From: Streptosporangium violaceochromogenes
GTDB taxonomy: Bacteria > Actinomycetota > Actinomycetes > Streptosporangiales > Streptosporangiaceae
Direction of reading: 5' to 3'
Length of the DNA: 64,000 bases
Assembly (NCBI RefSeq): GCF_014654615.1
Contig: NZ_BNBB01000009.1
Span: forward strand, 62,001 to 126,000
Shown: in pieces, positions 46,963 through 55,819 of the stretch
Numbering within the stretch: the first letter of the stretch is position 1
Layout: every line of letters starts with the position of its first letter
Notes under the pieces: generated by a model
Seen by the model: the letters and a program-made list of their open reading frames with translations, nothing else
Told to the model about the DNA's origin: nothing
Databases searched by the model: none
Program-made: the position numbers and the translations under genes

Positions 46963-47724
46963 TCAGATCGGGGGCCAGGGCAGGGCGGGCCACTCCCGCG
47001 ACGGCAGCGGGTGCAGGCCGGTGTCGAGGAGCCTGCGGACGCGGGACCAGGTGGCCTCGACCTCGGCGGAGGTCAGCAACTCCCGCAGACGACGGCCGAG
47101 AACACCCTGTTCGAGCTCGCGCTGGAGGCGGGCCAGGACGTTCATGGCGTCGCGGGGCAGGGGCTTGCCGCGCCACTGCCACAGCACGGTGCGGAGCTTG
47201 TCCTCGGCGGAGAAGGAGACCCCGTGGTCGACGCCGTAGACGTGGCCGTCGGCGAGGGGAAGCAGGTGGCCGCCCTTGCGGTCGGCGTTGTTGACGACCG
47301 CGTCGAAGACGGCCATCCGCCGCAGGGCGGGCTGGCGGCTGCGGATCAGGGCCATCAGGTCGGCCTCGGGGTCGGCGTCGATCCACAGCTGGCACATCCC
47401 CGGCCCGTAGGGGCCGTCCCGGTAGACCGTGGGCGGGACGACCCGCCAGCCGGTCACCGCCGAGACCTCGAAGGCGGCCACCTCGCGGAAGGCGAGGGTG
47501 CCGTCGGGAAAATCCCAGAGCGGGCGCTCGCCGCGCACGGGTTTGTAGACGCAGGCCGCCGCGAGCGCGCCGAGCCGGACCGAACAGTAGAGCGTCATGT
47601 TGGTCGCCTCGACCAGCCGGCCCTGGACCTCCAGCCGGCCATCACGGAGCAGTCCCAGGGCGGTCTCGTCGTCCAATCCCGCCTCGGGCGCTGTGCTCAG
47701 CGTGTACTCGCTTTCGGCACTCAT
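46963..47724 (-). CDS. SCO1664 family protein (PI3/4-kinase-like fold)
   Basis: A 253-residue protein of the actinobacterial SCO1664 family. It has kinase-like points: VYKPVRGERPLWDFPDG (possible nucleotide Lys), FDAVVNNADRKGGHLL (N-x-x-D-R-K-x-x-H catalytic-loop-like) and VYGVDHGVSFSAEDK (D-x-G metal loop). This pattern recalls phosphatidylinositol 3-/4-kinase and HipA-type folds. Substrate unknown. The ATG overlaps the DUF3090 stop (ATGA), and the cluster with DUF3090, a phosphomutase-like gene and mshC is conserved. Confidence 0.88.
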   Translation of the reverse strand: MSAESEYTLSTAPEAGLDDETALGLLRDGRLEVQGRLVEATNMTLYCSVRLGALAAACVYKPVRGERPLWDFPDGTLAFREVAAFEVSAVTGWRVVPPTVYRDGPYGPGMCQLWIDADPEADLMALIRSRQPALRRMAVFDAVVNNADRKGGHLLPLADGHVYGVDHGVSFSAEDKLRTVLWQWRGKPLPRDAMNVLARLQRELEQGVLGRRLRELLTSAEVEATWSRVRRLLDTGLHPLPSREWPALPWPPI

Positions 47725-48293
47725 TCGCCTCCTTCGCCTGATGCGGTCCTACCCCGGTAACCATTGAGACGCACGCAAATATGCCCATTCGAGTCAAGTG
47801 GCTGGCCGCAGAGCGGGCAGGGCGGGCGCCCGGCGGCCACGACGGCCAGGGCACGCCTGGTGAACGCCCTGGCCGCGCCGGCGCTGATGCGCACCCGCAG
47901 CACCGAGCGCTCCTCCTCCGGGGGCGGTTCGAACTCCTCGCCCTCGGCGCCCGCCTCCTGGGCCTCGATCACCACCTGCGCGGCGTCGTCGTCCCAGGCC
48001 AGGGCCATCGTGCCGACCCGGAAGTCCTCGGTGATCGGCGCGTCCAGCGGGCCGTTGTCGGTGAGCGCGGCCGGGGCGGCGGCGGGCACCCGCTCACCGC
48101 TCACGCCGCGCCGCAGCACCTCGTCGAGCAGCTCGTCCAGGCGGTCGGCCAGCGCGGCGACCTGGAACTTCTCCAGGGCGACGGTGGTCAGCCGGCCCTG
48201 CCCCCGGGCCTGCAGGAAGAACGCTCGTGACCCCGGTTGCCCCACGGCACCGGCCACGAACCTGTCGGGTGGGTCGTAGTCGAAGACCGGCAT
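47721..48293 (-). CDS. DUF3090 family protein
   Basis: A 190-residue protein. N-terminus MPVFDYDPPDRFVAGAVGQPGSRAFFLQARGQGRLTTVALEKFQV is typical of DUF3090 (YjfK-like). A C-terminal zinc-ribbon-like end, CPLCGQPLDSNGHICVRLNGY, has three Cys and a His. No function is known. ATG at 48293; a longer frame to 48323 is not favoured. It is coupled to the SCO1664 gene by a 4-bp overlap and follows the phosphomutase-like gene by 10 bp, so the three probably act together. Confidence 0.9.
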   Translation of the reverse strand: MPVFDYDPPDRFVAGAVGQPGSRAFFLQARGQGRLTTVALEKFQVAALADRLDELLDEVLRRGVSGERVPAAAPAALTDNGPLDAPITEDFRVGTMALAWDDDAAQVVIEAQEAGAEGEEFEPPPEEERSVLRVRISAGAARAFTRRALAVVAAGRPPCPLCGQPLDSNGHICVRLNGYRGRTASGEGGE

Positions 48294-48303
48294 AGCCCCG
48301 ACC

Positions 48304-49002
48304 TTACGTGGTCCCGGCCCCACCGCCGACCGCGGCGTCGCTCCCGGCGGGGTTTTCTCTCCCGTCCCCCTCCCCCGGGCCCTCGGCGGGCCGCAGACCG
48401 GCCACCTCCCCGCCCAGGTCGTTGAGCCTGAGCACGAAGGGACGCAAAGGGGTGTAGCGGATCGCGGTGAGCGAGGCGGGGTCGGCGGTTATCCGCTGGA
48501 ACTGGTCCAGGTGCAGGCCCAGCGCGTCGGCCACCACGGCCTTGATCACGTCCCCGTGGCTGCAGACCAGGTAGACCGCGCCGGGCCCCAGCCGCTCGTT
48601 CCACTCCCGGACCGCGCCCACCGCCCGGTGCTGTACGGCGGGCAGGGACTCCCCACCGGGAAACGTCGCGGCGCTGGGGTGGTTCTGCACGACCGGCCAG
48701 AGCGGGTCCTCGGTCAGCTCGCCGAGCGGGCGGCCCGTCCAGTCGCCGTAGCGGCACTCGCCGAACCGCTCGTCGACCAGCACCTCTCTCCGGCGCCCCG
48801 CGGCGACGGCCAGGGCGGTCTCGCGGCAGCGTTCCAGGGGGCTGGAGACGATCGCGTCCAGTTCCAGGGACGCCAGCCGCGCGGCCAGCGCCTCCGCCTG
48901 CGCGCGTCCGGCGGCGCTGAGGTGGACGCCCGGCGTCCAGCCGGCCAGGACGGGGCCGGTGAGGTCGGTCAAGCCGTGTCTGGCCAGCAACAAGGTCGTC
49001 AC
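48304..49002 (-). CDS. histidine phosphatase / phosphomutase-like protein (MSMEG_4193 family)
   Basis: A 232-residue phosphoglycerate-mutase-like enzyme. Catalytic motif LLLARHGLTDLTG, AIVSSPLERCRETALAVA, FGECRYGDWTGRPLGEL, FPGGESLPAVQHRAV and VCSHGDVIKAVVADAL are all intact, unlike in the phosphatase of the cobalamin block. A disordered Gly/Glu tail ends it. First of a set of genes ending in mshC. The substrate is unknown; a role near inositol or mycothiol phosphates is an untested idea. Start at ATG/GTG region 49002. Confidence 0.9.
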   Translation of the reverse strand: MTTLLLARHGLTDLTGPVLAGWTPGVHLSAAGRAQAEALAARLASLELDAIVSSPLERCRETALAVAAGRRREVLVDERFGECRYGDWTGRPLGELTEDPLWPVVQNHPSAATFPGGESLPAVQHRAVGAVREWNERLGPGAVYLVCSHGDVIKAVVADALGLHLDQFQRITADPASLTAIRYTPLRPFVLRLNDLGGEVAGLRPAEGPGEGDGRENPAGSDAAVGGGAGTT

Positions 49003-49067
49003 GCGGGCAAGTCTTGCACGCCCTGCTCCACTACTTTTAACCGGCCGGGCGGTACCCTGGCCGGATC

Positions 49068-50012
49068 ATGGAGCAGCGCTATGTGGGCCGGAGCGGCCTG
49101 TCGGTATCCCGGCTCGGCCTGGGGACGATGACCTGGGGGCGTGACACCGGCGCGGAGGAGGCCGCGGCGCAGCTCCGGACGTTCGCCGAGGCCGGCGGCA
49201 CCCTCATCGACACCGCCGACGTCTACACCGGCGGCGAGGCGGAGAGGCTGGTGGGGCGGCTGATCCGCGACACGGTACCGCGCTCGGAGCTGGTGCTGTC
49301 CACCAAGGCCGTGCTCACCCCCACCGGGCGCCGGCCCCGGGACGCCTCCAGGAGGCACCTGATCGCGGCCGTCGACGCCTCCCTGACCCGGCTCGGGGTC
49401 GACGAGGTGGACCTGTGGCAGCTGCACGCCTTCGATCCGGAGGTACCGCTTGAGGAGACCATGGCCGCGGTGGACGCCATCGTCTCCTCCGGGAGGGCGG
49501 CCTACGCCGGGGTGTGCGACTACACGGGCTGGCAGCTCGCCGCGGCGGCGGTCGGCCAGCGGGCGGCGCCCGGCCGGGTGCCGATCGTCGCCGCCCAGGT
49601 CGAGTACTCGCTGCTGGCACGGGAGGCCGAACGGGAGCTGATCACGGCGGCCGAGTACGTGGGCGCCGGGGTGCTGGCCTGGTCCCCGCTCGGCAGGGGG
49701 GTGCTCACCGGCAAGTACCGCACGGGCATCCCCGCCGACTCGCGGGCCGCGACCCCGCACTTCGCCGACTTCGTCACGCCCTACCTGGACGAGCGGTGCC
49801 GCCGGGTCGTGGAGTCGGTGACGACCGCGGCCGAGGGGCTCGGCGTGTCCCCCCTCGCGGTCGCCCTGTCCTGGGTCCGCGACCAGCCCGGGGTGACCTC
49901 GGCCATCGTCGGCGCCCGCACCCAGGCTCAGCTCGCCGGGGTGCTCCAGAGCGAGGAGCTGGTTCTGCCGGTGGAGATCCGCGAGGCCCTCGACGACGTC
50001 TCGGCCGACTGA
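49068..50012 (+). CDS. aldo/keto reductase
   Basis: A 314-residue NADPH-dependent oxidoreductase. Features: RYVGRSGLSVSRLGLGTMTWGRD, LIDTADVYTGGEAERLVGRLI (catalytic Asp and Tyr), LVLSTKAVLTP (catalytic Lys), DLWQLHAFDPEVPLEETMAAVD (His), and the nucleotide site ending WVRDQPGVTSAIVGARTQAQLAGVL. TIM-barrel family of the KAD/AKR12-like type. TACCCT (49053-49058) lies 9 bases before the ATG, so the leader is very short. Divergent from the mshC-linked operon by 65 bp. Substrate unknown. Confidence 0.93.
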   Translation: MEQRYVGRSGLSVSRLGLGTMTWGRDTGAEEAAAQLRTFAEAGGTLIDTADVYTGGEAERLVGRLIRDTVPRSELVLSTKAVLTPTGRRPRDASRRHLIAAVDASLTRLGVDEVDLWQLHAFDPEVPLEETMAAVDAIVSSGRAAYAGVCDYTGWQLAAAAVGQRAAPGRVPIVAAQVEYSLLAREAERELITAAEYVGAGVLAWSPLGRGVLTGKYRTGIPADSRAATPHFADFVTPYLDERCRRVVESVTTAAEGLGVSPLAVALSWVRDQPGVTSAIVGARTQAQLAGVLQSEELVLPVEIREALDDVSAD

Positions 50013-50251
50013 ACGCGGACCGGCGAAGAGCGGGACCGCTCCGGCGAGGCCCCCCCCAAGCCGAAGAGCCCTTAAACCGCGGAAGCCCCCTCGGCCACAA
50101 CAGAATAAGAATCTATCTCGCGTATCACTACTGGATACCGAATCGCAACTTTACGTGGAAAATCCCGGCCCCCCCACAAAACTGTCAGTGGTGACGGGAG
50201 GGGCACCCTGCGTGTCGGCGAGATCCCGTCGTTGATGTACGAGGGGGACAA

Positions 50252-51115
50252 GTGCGAACTGCGATCTCTGCCGGCGCCCTGGCGTTGACGCTGAGCGGCG
50301 TGCTGGTCGTCGCGGCCGCCCCTGTGAACGCCGACGACGGGACGAGCGACTGCGGAGGCGGTCTGCTGGGCGAGGTGACCGGCGGGCTCTGCAAGGCCGT
50401 GGGCACGGTCAACGACGTCGTCGGCGGCCTCACCGGCGGTCTCACCGGCCTCGGCGGCGCCCAGGGCTCCTCCGCCCCGCCGCCGGCCCCACCCCCGGCC
50501 CAGCCCGCCACGGCGCCGGTCCCCCCCGGCTCCGGGACGGGAACGCTCCCGGACCTCCCGGCTCCCCCCGCGGTGACGGCGGAGATCGCCGCCACCGAGC
50601 CCGGGGGCGGGCCGACTCCGGCGGTCGCGGACAAGACCTGCGCGCCAGGACCGGGAGCCCCGGGGTGCGCGGCCCCGCCGACCCCGCCGACCCCGCCTGA
50701 GCGGCGCGGCCGGGCACGGCCGCCGGCGTCGCCCCGGCCCGCTCCCCCTCGGCGGAGCACACCGCGTTTCACGGGGGAGGAGGAGCCGGCGATCCCGCTG
50801 CGGGAACGGCCCCGCCCGCCGTCCCCCCGCCCCCTCGTGAAGAGCGAGCGGCGGGAGCCTGCGATCCGCGACCTGCCCCCCGTGATCGACGCCGAGGCGC
50901 CCCGGCTGGAGCTGCTGTGGCCCACGGGCCCGGTCATGCGGGGGTTCCGCCGGACGGTCACCCCCACCCGTTCACCCGACCCGCTGGGCACCGCGCTCAC
51001 CGCCACGCTGCTGGCCGGGGCGGCCCTGACCGTCCGCGTGCTGTACGTCAGACGGGCCGCCGAGAAGTCGATGCCGCTGGAGCCGCTCCGGGCGCGGCGG
51101 CACCGGACGGCCTAG
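50252..51115 (+). CDS. secreted, membrane-anchored Pro-rich protein of unknown function
   Basis: A 287-residue protein. Signal peptide MRTAISAGALALTLSGVLVVAAAPVNA, then a small domain with two Cys (DCGGGLLGEVTGGLCKAVGTVNDVVGGLTGG). A very long Pro/Ala/Gly-rich part (about 75-215) follows, containing two more Cys (TCAPGPGAPGC). A C-terminal helix (TALTATLLAGAALTVRVLYV) ends with Arg-rich residues, likely a cytoplasmic stop. It should sit on the outside of the membrane, anchored by its end. GTG start with GAGGGGGACAA. The 239-bp upstream region is AT-rich around 50100-50165. No family recognised. Confidence 0.8.
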   Translation: MRTAISAGALALTLSGVLVVAAAPVNADDGTSDCGGGLLGEVTGGLCKAVGTVNDVVGGLTGGLTGLGGAQGSSAPPPAPPPAQPATAPVPPGSGTGTLPDLPAPPAVTAEIAATEPGGGPTPAVADKTCAPGPGAPGCAAPPTPPTPPERRGRARPPASPRPAPPRRSTPRFTGEEEPAIPLRERPRPPSPRPLVKSERREPAIRDLPPVIDAEAPRLELLWPTGPVMRGFRRTVTPTRSPDPLGTALTATLLAGAALTVRVLYVRRAAEKSMPLEPLRARRHRTA

Positions 51116-51170
51116 GGCGGCCCTTGCGCGCGGGAGCCCGAGGAAGGCGCCAGCCGCCTCAGGCCCCGCC

Positions 51171-51935
51171 TCAGGCGCCGATCGCGTGCACGCCGCCGTC
51201 GACGTGCACGATCTCACCGGTCGTGGCCGGGAACCAGTCGGACATCAGCGCCAGGCAGGCCTTGGCCGCCGGCACGGTGTCGCTCAGGTCCCAGCCGAGC
51301 GGCGCCTTCTCCGGCCAGCTGTCCTCGAACTCCTTGAAGCCCGGGATGCTCTTGGCGGCCATCGTGCGCAGCGGCCCGGCGGCCACCAGGTTGACGCGGA
51401 TGCCGTGCTGGGCGAGGTCACGGGCCAGATAGCGGGAGCAGGACTCCAGGCCGGCCTTGGCCACGCCCATCCAGTCGTACACCGGCCAGGCCCTGCTGGC
51501 GTCGAAGTCGAGCCCGACGACCGCGCCCCCCTCCTTCATCAGGGGCAGGCAGGCGACGGCCAGCGCCTTGAAGGAGTAGGTCGACACGTGCAGGGCGGTC
51601 GCCACGTCCTCCCAGGAGGTGTTGAGGAAGTTTCCGCCCAGGCAGCTCTGCGGGGCGAAGCCGATGGAGTGGACCACGCCGTCGAGCCCGTCCAGATGCT
51701 CGCCGACCCGGTCGGCCAGCGAGTCGAGGTGGTCGGTGTCCTGCACGTCCAGCTCGACCACCGGCGGCGGCTCGGGCAGCCGCCGGGCGATGCGCTCGAC
51801 CAGGCTGAGCCGGCCGAACCCGGTCAGCACCACCCGCGCGCCCTCCTGCTGGGCCAGCCTGGCCACGGAGAAGGCGATGGAGGCGTCGGTCAGGACGCCG
51901 GTGACCAGGATGCGCTTGCCTTCGAGGATTCCCAT
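51171..51935 (-). CDS. fabI: enoyl-[acyl-carrier-protein] reductase (InhA/FabI type)
   Basis: A 254-residue NADH-dependent SDR that reduces enoyl-ACP in fatty-acid elongation. MGILEGKRILVTGVLTDASIAFSVARLAQQEGARVVLTG has the modified Rossmann loop of InhA; VHSIGFAPQSCLGGNFLNTSW and the active site YDWMGVAK (Tyr-x6-Lys) are clear, and AAGPLRTMAAKSIPGF is the substrate loop. ATG at 51935; a longer open frame upstream is out-of-family. It follows fabG by 5 bp, as in mabA-inhA of mycobacteria. Confidence 0.95.
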   Translation of the reverse strand: MGILEGKRILVTGVLTDASIAFSVARLAQQEGARVVLTGFGRLSLVERIARRLPEPPPVVELDVQDTDHLDSLADRVGEHLDGLDGVVHSIGFAPQSCLGGNFLNTSWEDVATALHVSTYSFKALAVACLPLMKEGGAVVGLDFDASRAWPVYDWMGVAKAGLESCSRYLARDLAQHGIRVNLVAAGPLRTMAAKSIPGFKEFEDSWPEKAPLGWDLSDTVPAAKACLALMSDWFPATTGEIVHVDGGVHAIGA

Positions 51936-51940
51936 GCCGC

Positions 51941-52645
51941 TCAGTGTCCCATTCCCAGACCGCCGTCGACCGGGATCACGGCCCCGGTGATGTAGGCGGC
52001 GTCGTCGCCGGCCAGGAATCTGACCACCCGCGCGACCTCCCCGGCGTCGGCGTAGCGGCCCAGCGGGATGCTCTTGCGGATCTGCTCCCGGTGGGCGGGG
52101 TCGAGTTCGGCCGTCATGTCGGTCTCCACGAACCCCGGGGCGACCACGTTGACCGTGATGCCCCGTGAGCCCAGCTCCCGGGCCACCGACCGGGCGAAGC
52201 CGATCATCCCGGCCTTGGAGGCGGCGTAGTTGCTCTGCCCCGCGGCGCCGAGCATGGCCACCACCGAGGAGATCAGCACCATCCGGCCGCGCTTGAGCCG
52301 GAGCATGCCGCGCGTGGCGCGCCTGGCCACCCGGTAGGCACCGGTCAGGTTGGCGTCGACGACCTCGGCGAAGGTCTCCTCCTTCATCATGGGCAGCAGC
52401 GTGTCCCTGGTGATGCCCGCGTTGGCGACGAGCACCTCGACCGGGCCGTGCTCGGCCTCGACCTTCTCGAACGCCGCGTCCACCTCGGCCGTGCTGGTCA
52501 CATCGCATCGCACGCCGAACAGCCCCTCGGGGGGCTGCCCGGAGCGGTAGGTCACGGCGACGGCGTCGCCGGCCTCGGCGAATTCACGGGCGATCGCGAG
52601 GCCGATGCCGCGATTGCCGCCGGTTACGAGAACAGATCGAGCCAT
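51941..52645 (-). CDS. fabG: 3-oxoacyl-[acyl-carrier-protein] reductase (MabA/FabG type)
   Basis: A 234-residue NADPH-dependent SDR. Cofactor loop VLVTGGNRGIGLAIAREFA, VANAGITRDTLLPMM (N-A-G motif), catalytic Ser in MVLISSVVAMLG, and YAASKAGMIGFARSVARELG (Y-x3-K). It ends AYITGAVIPVDGGLGMGH. It reduces 3-oxoacyl-ACP in the elongation cycle and pairs with the fabI gene 5 bp downstream. Divergent from tldD with 77 bp between starts. Confidence 0.95.
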   Translation of the reverse strand: MARSVLVTGGNRGIGLAIAREFAEAGDAVAVTYRSGQPPEGLFGVRCDVTSTAEVDAAFEKVEAEHGPVEVLVANAGITRDTLLPMMKEETFAEVVDANLTGAYRVARRATRGMLRLKRGRMVLISSVVAMLGAAGQSNYAASKAGMIGFARSVARELGSRGITVNVVAPGFVETDMTAELDPAHREQIRKSIPLGRYADAGEVARVVRFLAGDDAAYITGAVIPVDGGLGMGH

Positions 52646-52722
52646 GGAACCGACGCTATCCGCTACCGGGCGGTAAACCAGTTGTCCGTGGGGGACAAGA
52701 TCACAGGGCTAGGATCGTCGAC

Positions 52723-54222
52723 ATGCGCCAGATCGATCCCGATTTCCTCGCCCTGCCCATGAGGCGCCTGGCGGACGCGGCCCTGCAACGTGCCCGTGAC
52801 CTCGGCGCCGAACACGCCGACTTCCGGTTCGAGCGCGTCCGCGCGGAGACCCTGCGTCTGTCCGACGCCCGGCTGGAGGGTTCCAGCGACGCCGACGACC
52901 TCGGCTATGCCGTACGGGTCGTCAAAGACGGCACCTGGGGCTTCGCCGCCGGCATCGAACTCACCGCCGAGGCGGCCGTACGGGTCGCCGAGCAGGCGGT
53001 GGAGGTGGCCGGCGTCTCCGCGGCCGTCAACCGCGAACCCGTCGAGCTGGCCCCCGAGCCGGTTCACTCCGACGTCGTCTGGGTGTCGTCCTACGAGGTC
53101 GACCCGTTCGAGGTTCCGCTGCGCGACAAGGTCGATCTGCTCGCCGACTGGTCGTCCGGCCTGCTGAGGGACCCGCGGGTGGACCACGTCCAGGCCGCGC
53201 TGATGCAGGTCAAGGAGCAGAAGTTCTACGCCGACACCGCCGGCACCTCCACCACCCAGCAGCGGGTGCGCCTGCACCCCCACCTGGAGGCGACGAGGGT
53301 CGAGGACGGCCGCTTCGAGTCGATGCGCACGCTGGCCCCGCCGGTCGGCCGGGGCTACGAGTACCTCACCGGCACCGGCTGGGACTTCCCCGGAGAACTG
53401 GCCGGCCTCCCCGAGCACCTCGCCGAGAAGCTCAAGGCCCCCTCGGTCGAGCCGGGGCGCTACGACCTGGTCATCGACCCGTCGAACCTGTGGCTGACGA
53501 TCCACGAGTCCATCGGGCACGCCACCGAGCTGGACCGCGCGCTCGGCTACGAGGCGGCCTACGCCGGCACCAGCTTCGCCACCTTCGACCAGCTCGGCAC
53601 GCTGGTGTACGGCTCGCCGGCGATGAACGTCGTCGGCGACCGCACGGTGGAGCACGGGCTGGCGACGATCGGCTACGACGACGAGGGGGTGGCGACCAGG
53701 AGCTTCGACATCGTCTCCGGAGGCGTCCTGACCGGCTATCAGCTCGACCGGCGGATGGCCCGGCTGAAGGGCCTGGGGGCCTCCAACGGCTGCGCCTTCG
53801 CCGACTCTCCCGGCCACACGCCGCTGCAGCGCATGGCCAACGTCTCGCTGCTGCCGGCCCCCGGCGGCCCGTCCACCGAGGAGCTCATCTCCGGCGTGGA
53901 GCGCGGCATCTACGTCGTGGGCGACAAGAGCTGGTCCATCGACATGCAACGCTACAACTTCCAGTTCACCGGGCAACGCTTCTACCGGATCGACGGTGGC
54001 AGGCTCGCGGGCCAGCTCCGCGACGTGGCCTACCAGGCCACGACCACCGACTTCTGGCGCTCGATGGCGGCGGCGGGCGGCCCGCAGACCTACGTGCTCG
54101 GCGGCGCGTTCAACTGCGGCAAGGGGCAGCCCGGCCAGGTCGCCCCGGTCAGTCACGGCTGCCCGTCGGTTCTCTTCAACGACGTGCGGATCCTCAACAC
54201 CCTGCAGGAGAGTGGAAAGTGA
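52723..54222 (+). CDS. tldD: TldD family zinc metalloprotease
   Basis: A 499-residue subunit of the TldD/TldE protease. The zinc motif is HESIGHATELDRALGYEAAYAGTSF (H261, E262, H266). Other conserved parts: YAVRVVKDGTWGFAA, VEPGRYDLVIDPSNLWLTIHE, and LSxTPG-like GDKSWSIDMQRYNFQFTGQRFYRI. Known TldD/E enzymes process peptide natural products such as microcin B17 and degrade small unfolded peptides. TAGGAT ends 7 nt before the ATG, so it may be leaderless. The partner tldE gene follows 124 bp downstream. Confidence 0.95.
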   Translation: MRQIDPDFLALPMRRLADAALQRARDLGAEHADFRFERVRAETLRLSDARLEGSSDADDLGYAVRVVKDGTWGFAAGIELTAEAAVRVAEQAVEVAGVSAAVNREPVELAPEPVHSDVVWVSSYEVDPFEVPLRDKVDLLADWSSGLLRDPRVDHVQAALMQVKEQKFYADTAGTSTTQQRVRLHPHLEATRVEDGRFESMRTLAPPVGRGYEYLTGTGWDFPGELAGLPEHLAEKLKAPSVEPGRYDLVIDPSNLWLTIHESIGHATELDRALGYEAAYAGTSFATFDQLGTLVYGSPAMNVVGDRTVEHGLATIGYDDEGVATRSFDIVSGGVLTGYQLDRRMARLKGLGASNGCAFADSPGHTPLQRMANVSLLPAPGGPSTEELISGVERGIYVVGDKSWSIDMQRYNFQFTGQRFYRIDGGRLAGQLRDVAYQATTTDFWRSMAAAGGPQTYVLGGAFNCGKGQPGQVAPVSHGCPSVLFNDVRILNTLQESGK

Positions 54223-54346
54223 GCGGGCGGGGCACCCCCGGGCACAGGCCTCGGGTCCCCTCCGGCGAGGGCGCGCCCACCTTCGGATCGGCGACCAGCA
54301 CCGCACACCGGGGAACGTCCCGGCCCGGCACGGAACGAGGAGTGGC

Positions 54347-55714
54347 ATGAGTCCTCAGGAGATGATCGAGAAGGCGCTGGACCTCTCCACGGCCGACGAC
54401 ACCGTCGTGATCGTGGACGAAAGCTCCGGCGCCAACCTGCGGTTCGCGGGCAACACTCTCACCACCAACGGCGTGAACCGCTCCTCGCGGCTCACCGTGA
54501 TCTCGATCGCGGGCCGCGGGGTGGGCGTGGTGTCACGGGCGGCGGTCCGTCCCGAACAGCTCGCCGACGTCGTCGCCGCGGCCGACCGGGCGGCCGAGGA
54601 CGCCCAGCCGTCGGAGGACGCCCGGCCGCTGGTCGGGGAGAGCCGCTCCGCGGACTGGGACCTTCCGGCGGAACCCACCTCCATCGGCGTGTTCGGCGCG
54701 CTCGCCCCGGCGCTCGGCGAGACGTTCGCCGCCGCCGAGGCGGGGGGCCGCAGGCTGTACGGCTTCGCCGAGCACCTCCTCACCACCACCTTCGTGGGCA
54801 GTTCGACGGGGGTGAGGCTGCGGCACACCCAGCCCACCGGCCGGCTGGAGCTGAACGCCAAGTCGGCCGACATGAGGCGCTCGGCGTGGACGGGCGTCGC
54901 CACCGGCGACTTCTCCGACGTTGACGTGGCCGTGCTGGACGCCTCCTTGACCCGGCGCCTGGACTGGGCGAAGAACCGCGTCGACCTGCCGGCGGGCCGG
55001 TACGAGACGCTGCTGCCCCCGACCGCCGTGGCCGACCTGATGATCTACCTGTACTGGACGGCCGGGGCGAGGGACGCGATGGAGGGCCGCACGGTCTTCT
55101 CCGCCCCCGGTGGCGGCACGCGTGTCGGGGAGACCCTCTCCTCCCTGCCGATCCGCCTGCACAGCGACCCCGCCGCGCCGGGCGTCGCGTGCGCGCCGTT
55201 CGCGGTGGCGCACGCCTCCAGCCGCCAGAGCTCGGTGTTCGACAACGGCCTGTCGCTGGCTCCCACCGACTGGATCGCCGACGGGAGGCTGGCGAACCTG
55301 CTGCAGACGCGGCACTCGGCCGAGCTGACCGGGCTGCCGGCGACCCCGGCGATCGACAACCTGATCATGACGGGTCCCGAGGGCGGCCGGTCGCTGGAGG
55401 AGATGATCGCCTCCACCGAGCGCGGCCTGCTGCTCACCTGCCTGTGGTACATCCGCGAGGTGGACCCGCAGAGCCTGCTGCTGACCGGGCTGACCCGTGA
55501 CGGCGTCTATCTGGTGGAGAACGGCGAGGTCGTGGGCGAGGTGAACAACTTCCGCTTCAACGAGAGCCCGGTGGACCTGCTCGGCCGCCTCACCGAGGTC
55601 GGGGCCTGCGAGCGGACCCTGCCGCGCGAGTGGAACGACTACTTCACCCGCACCGTCATGCCCGCGATCCGGGTGCCCGACTTCAACATGTCGACGGTCA
55701 GCCAGGCGAACTGA
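54347..55714 (+). CDS. tldE: TldE/PmbA family protein, partner of TldD
   Basis: A 455-residue PmbA-like protein. It lacks the HExxxH zinc motif, as expected for TldE. Marks: VVIVDESSGANLRFAGNTLTTNGVNRSSRLTVISIAGRGVGVVS, YGFAEHLLTTTFVGSSTGVRLRHTQP, FSAPGGGTRVGETLSSLPIRLHSDPAAPG and LLTCLWYIREVDPQSLLLTGLTRDGVYLVENGEVVGEVNNFRFNESP. It forms the heterodimeric protease with TldD. Start at ATG 54347 with GAGGAGTGG upstream. Confidence 0.95.
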   Translation: MSPQEMIEKALDLSTADDTVVIVDESSGANLRFAGNTLTTNGVNRSSRLTVISIAGRGVGVVSRAAVRPEQLADVVAAADRAAEDAQPSEDARPLVGESRSADWDLPAEPTSIGVFGALAPALGETFAAAEAGGRRLYGFAEHLLTTTFVGSSTGVRLRHTQPTGRLELNAKSADMRRSAWTGVATGDFSDVDVAVLDASLTRRLDWAKNRVDLPAGRYETLLPPTAVADLMIYLYWTAGARDAMEGRTVFSAPGGGTRVGETLSSLPIRLHSDPAAPGVACAPFAVAHASSRQSSVFDNGLSLAPTDWIADGRLANLLQTRHSAELTGLPATPAIDNLIMTGPEGGRSLEEMIASTERGLLLTCLWYIREVDPQSLLLTGLTRDGVYLVENGEVVGEVNNFRFNESPVDLLGRLTEVGACERTLPREWNDYFTRTVMPAIRVPDFNMSTVSQAN

Positions 55715-55756
55715 GCGCCCCTGCGCGCCTCGGGGTCCGTCGTGCCCGCGGGCCCC

Positions 55757-55788
55757 GGGTCGCCGCGGCGCGCCCCCGCGGGCGACCC
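55757..55788. terminator. hairpin between tldE and dodecin genes
   Basis: GGGTCGCC at 55757-55764 pairs with GGCGACCC at 55781-55788 (8 bp, 16-nt GC-rich loop). It lies between the converging tldE and dodecin stops and probably ends both transcripts. Confidence 0.5.
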
Positions 55789-55819
55789 GACCGGCCCGGC
55801 GGCCCGCCCTCGAAACGGC

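Noticed and set aside
50013..50251. A c-di-AMP (ydaO-type) riboswitch before the secreted protein
   Set aside because: Such riboswitches occur before secreted cell-wall enzymes in actinobacteria, but the conserved core was not seen here.
51171..52508. A 445-codon frame suggesting a fabG-fabI fusion
   Set aside because: The upstream half is the fabG gene in the wrong frame. FabG is encoded in its own frame at 51941-52645.
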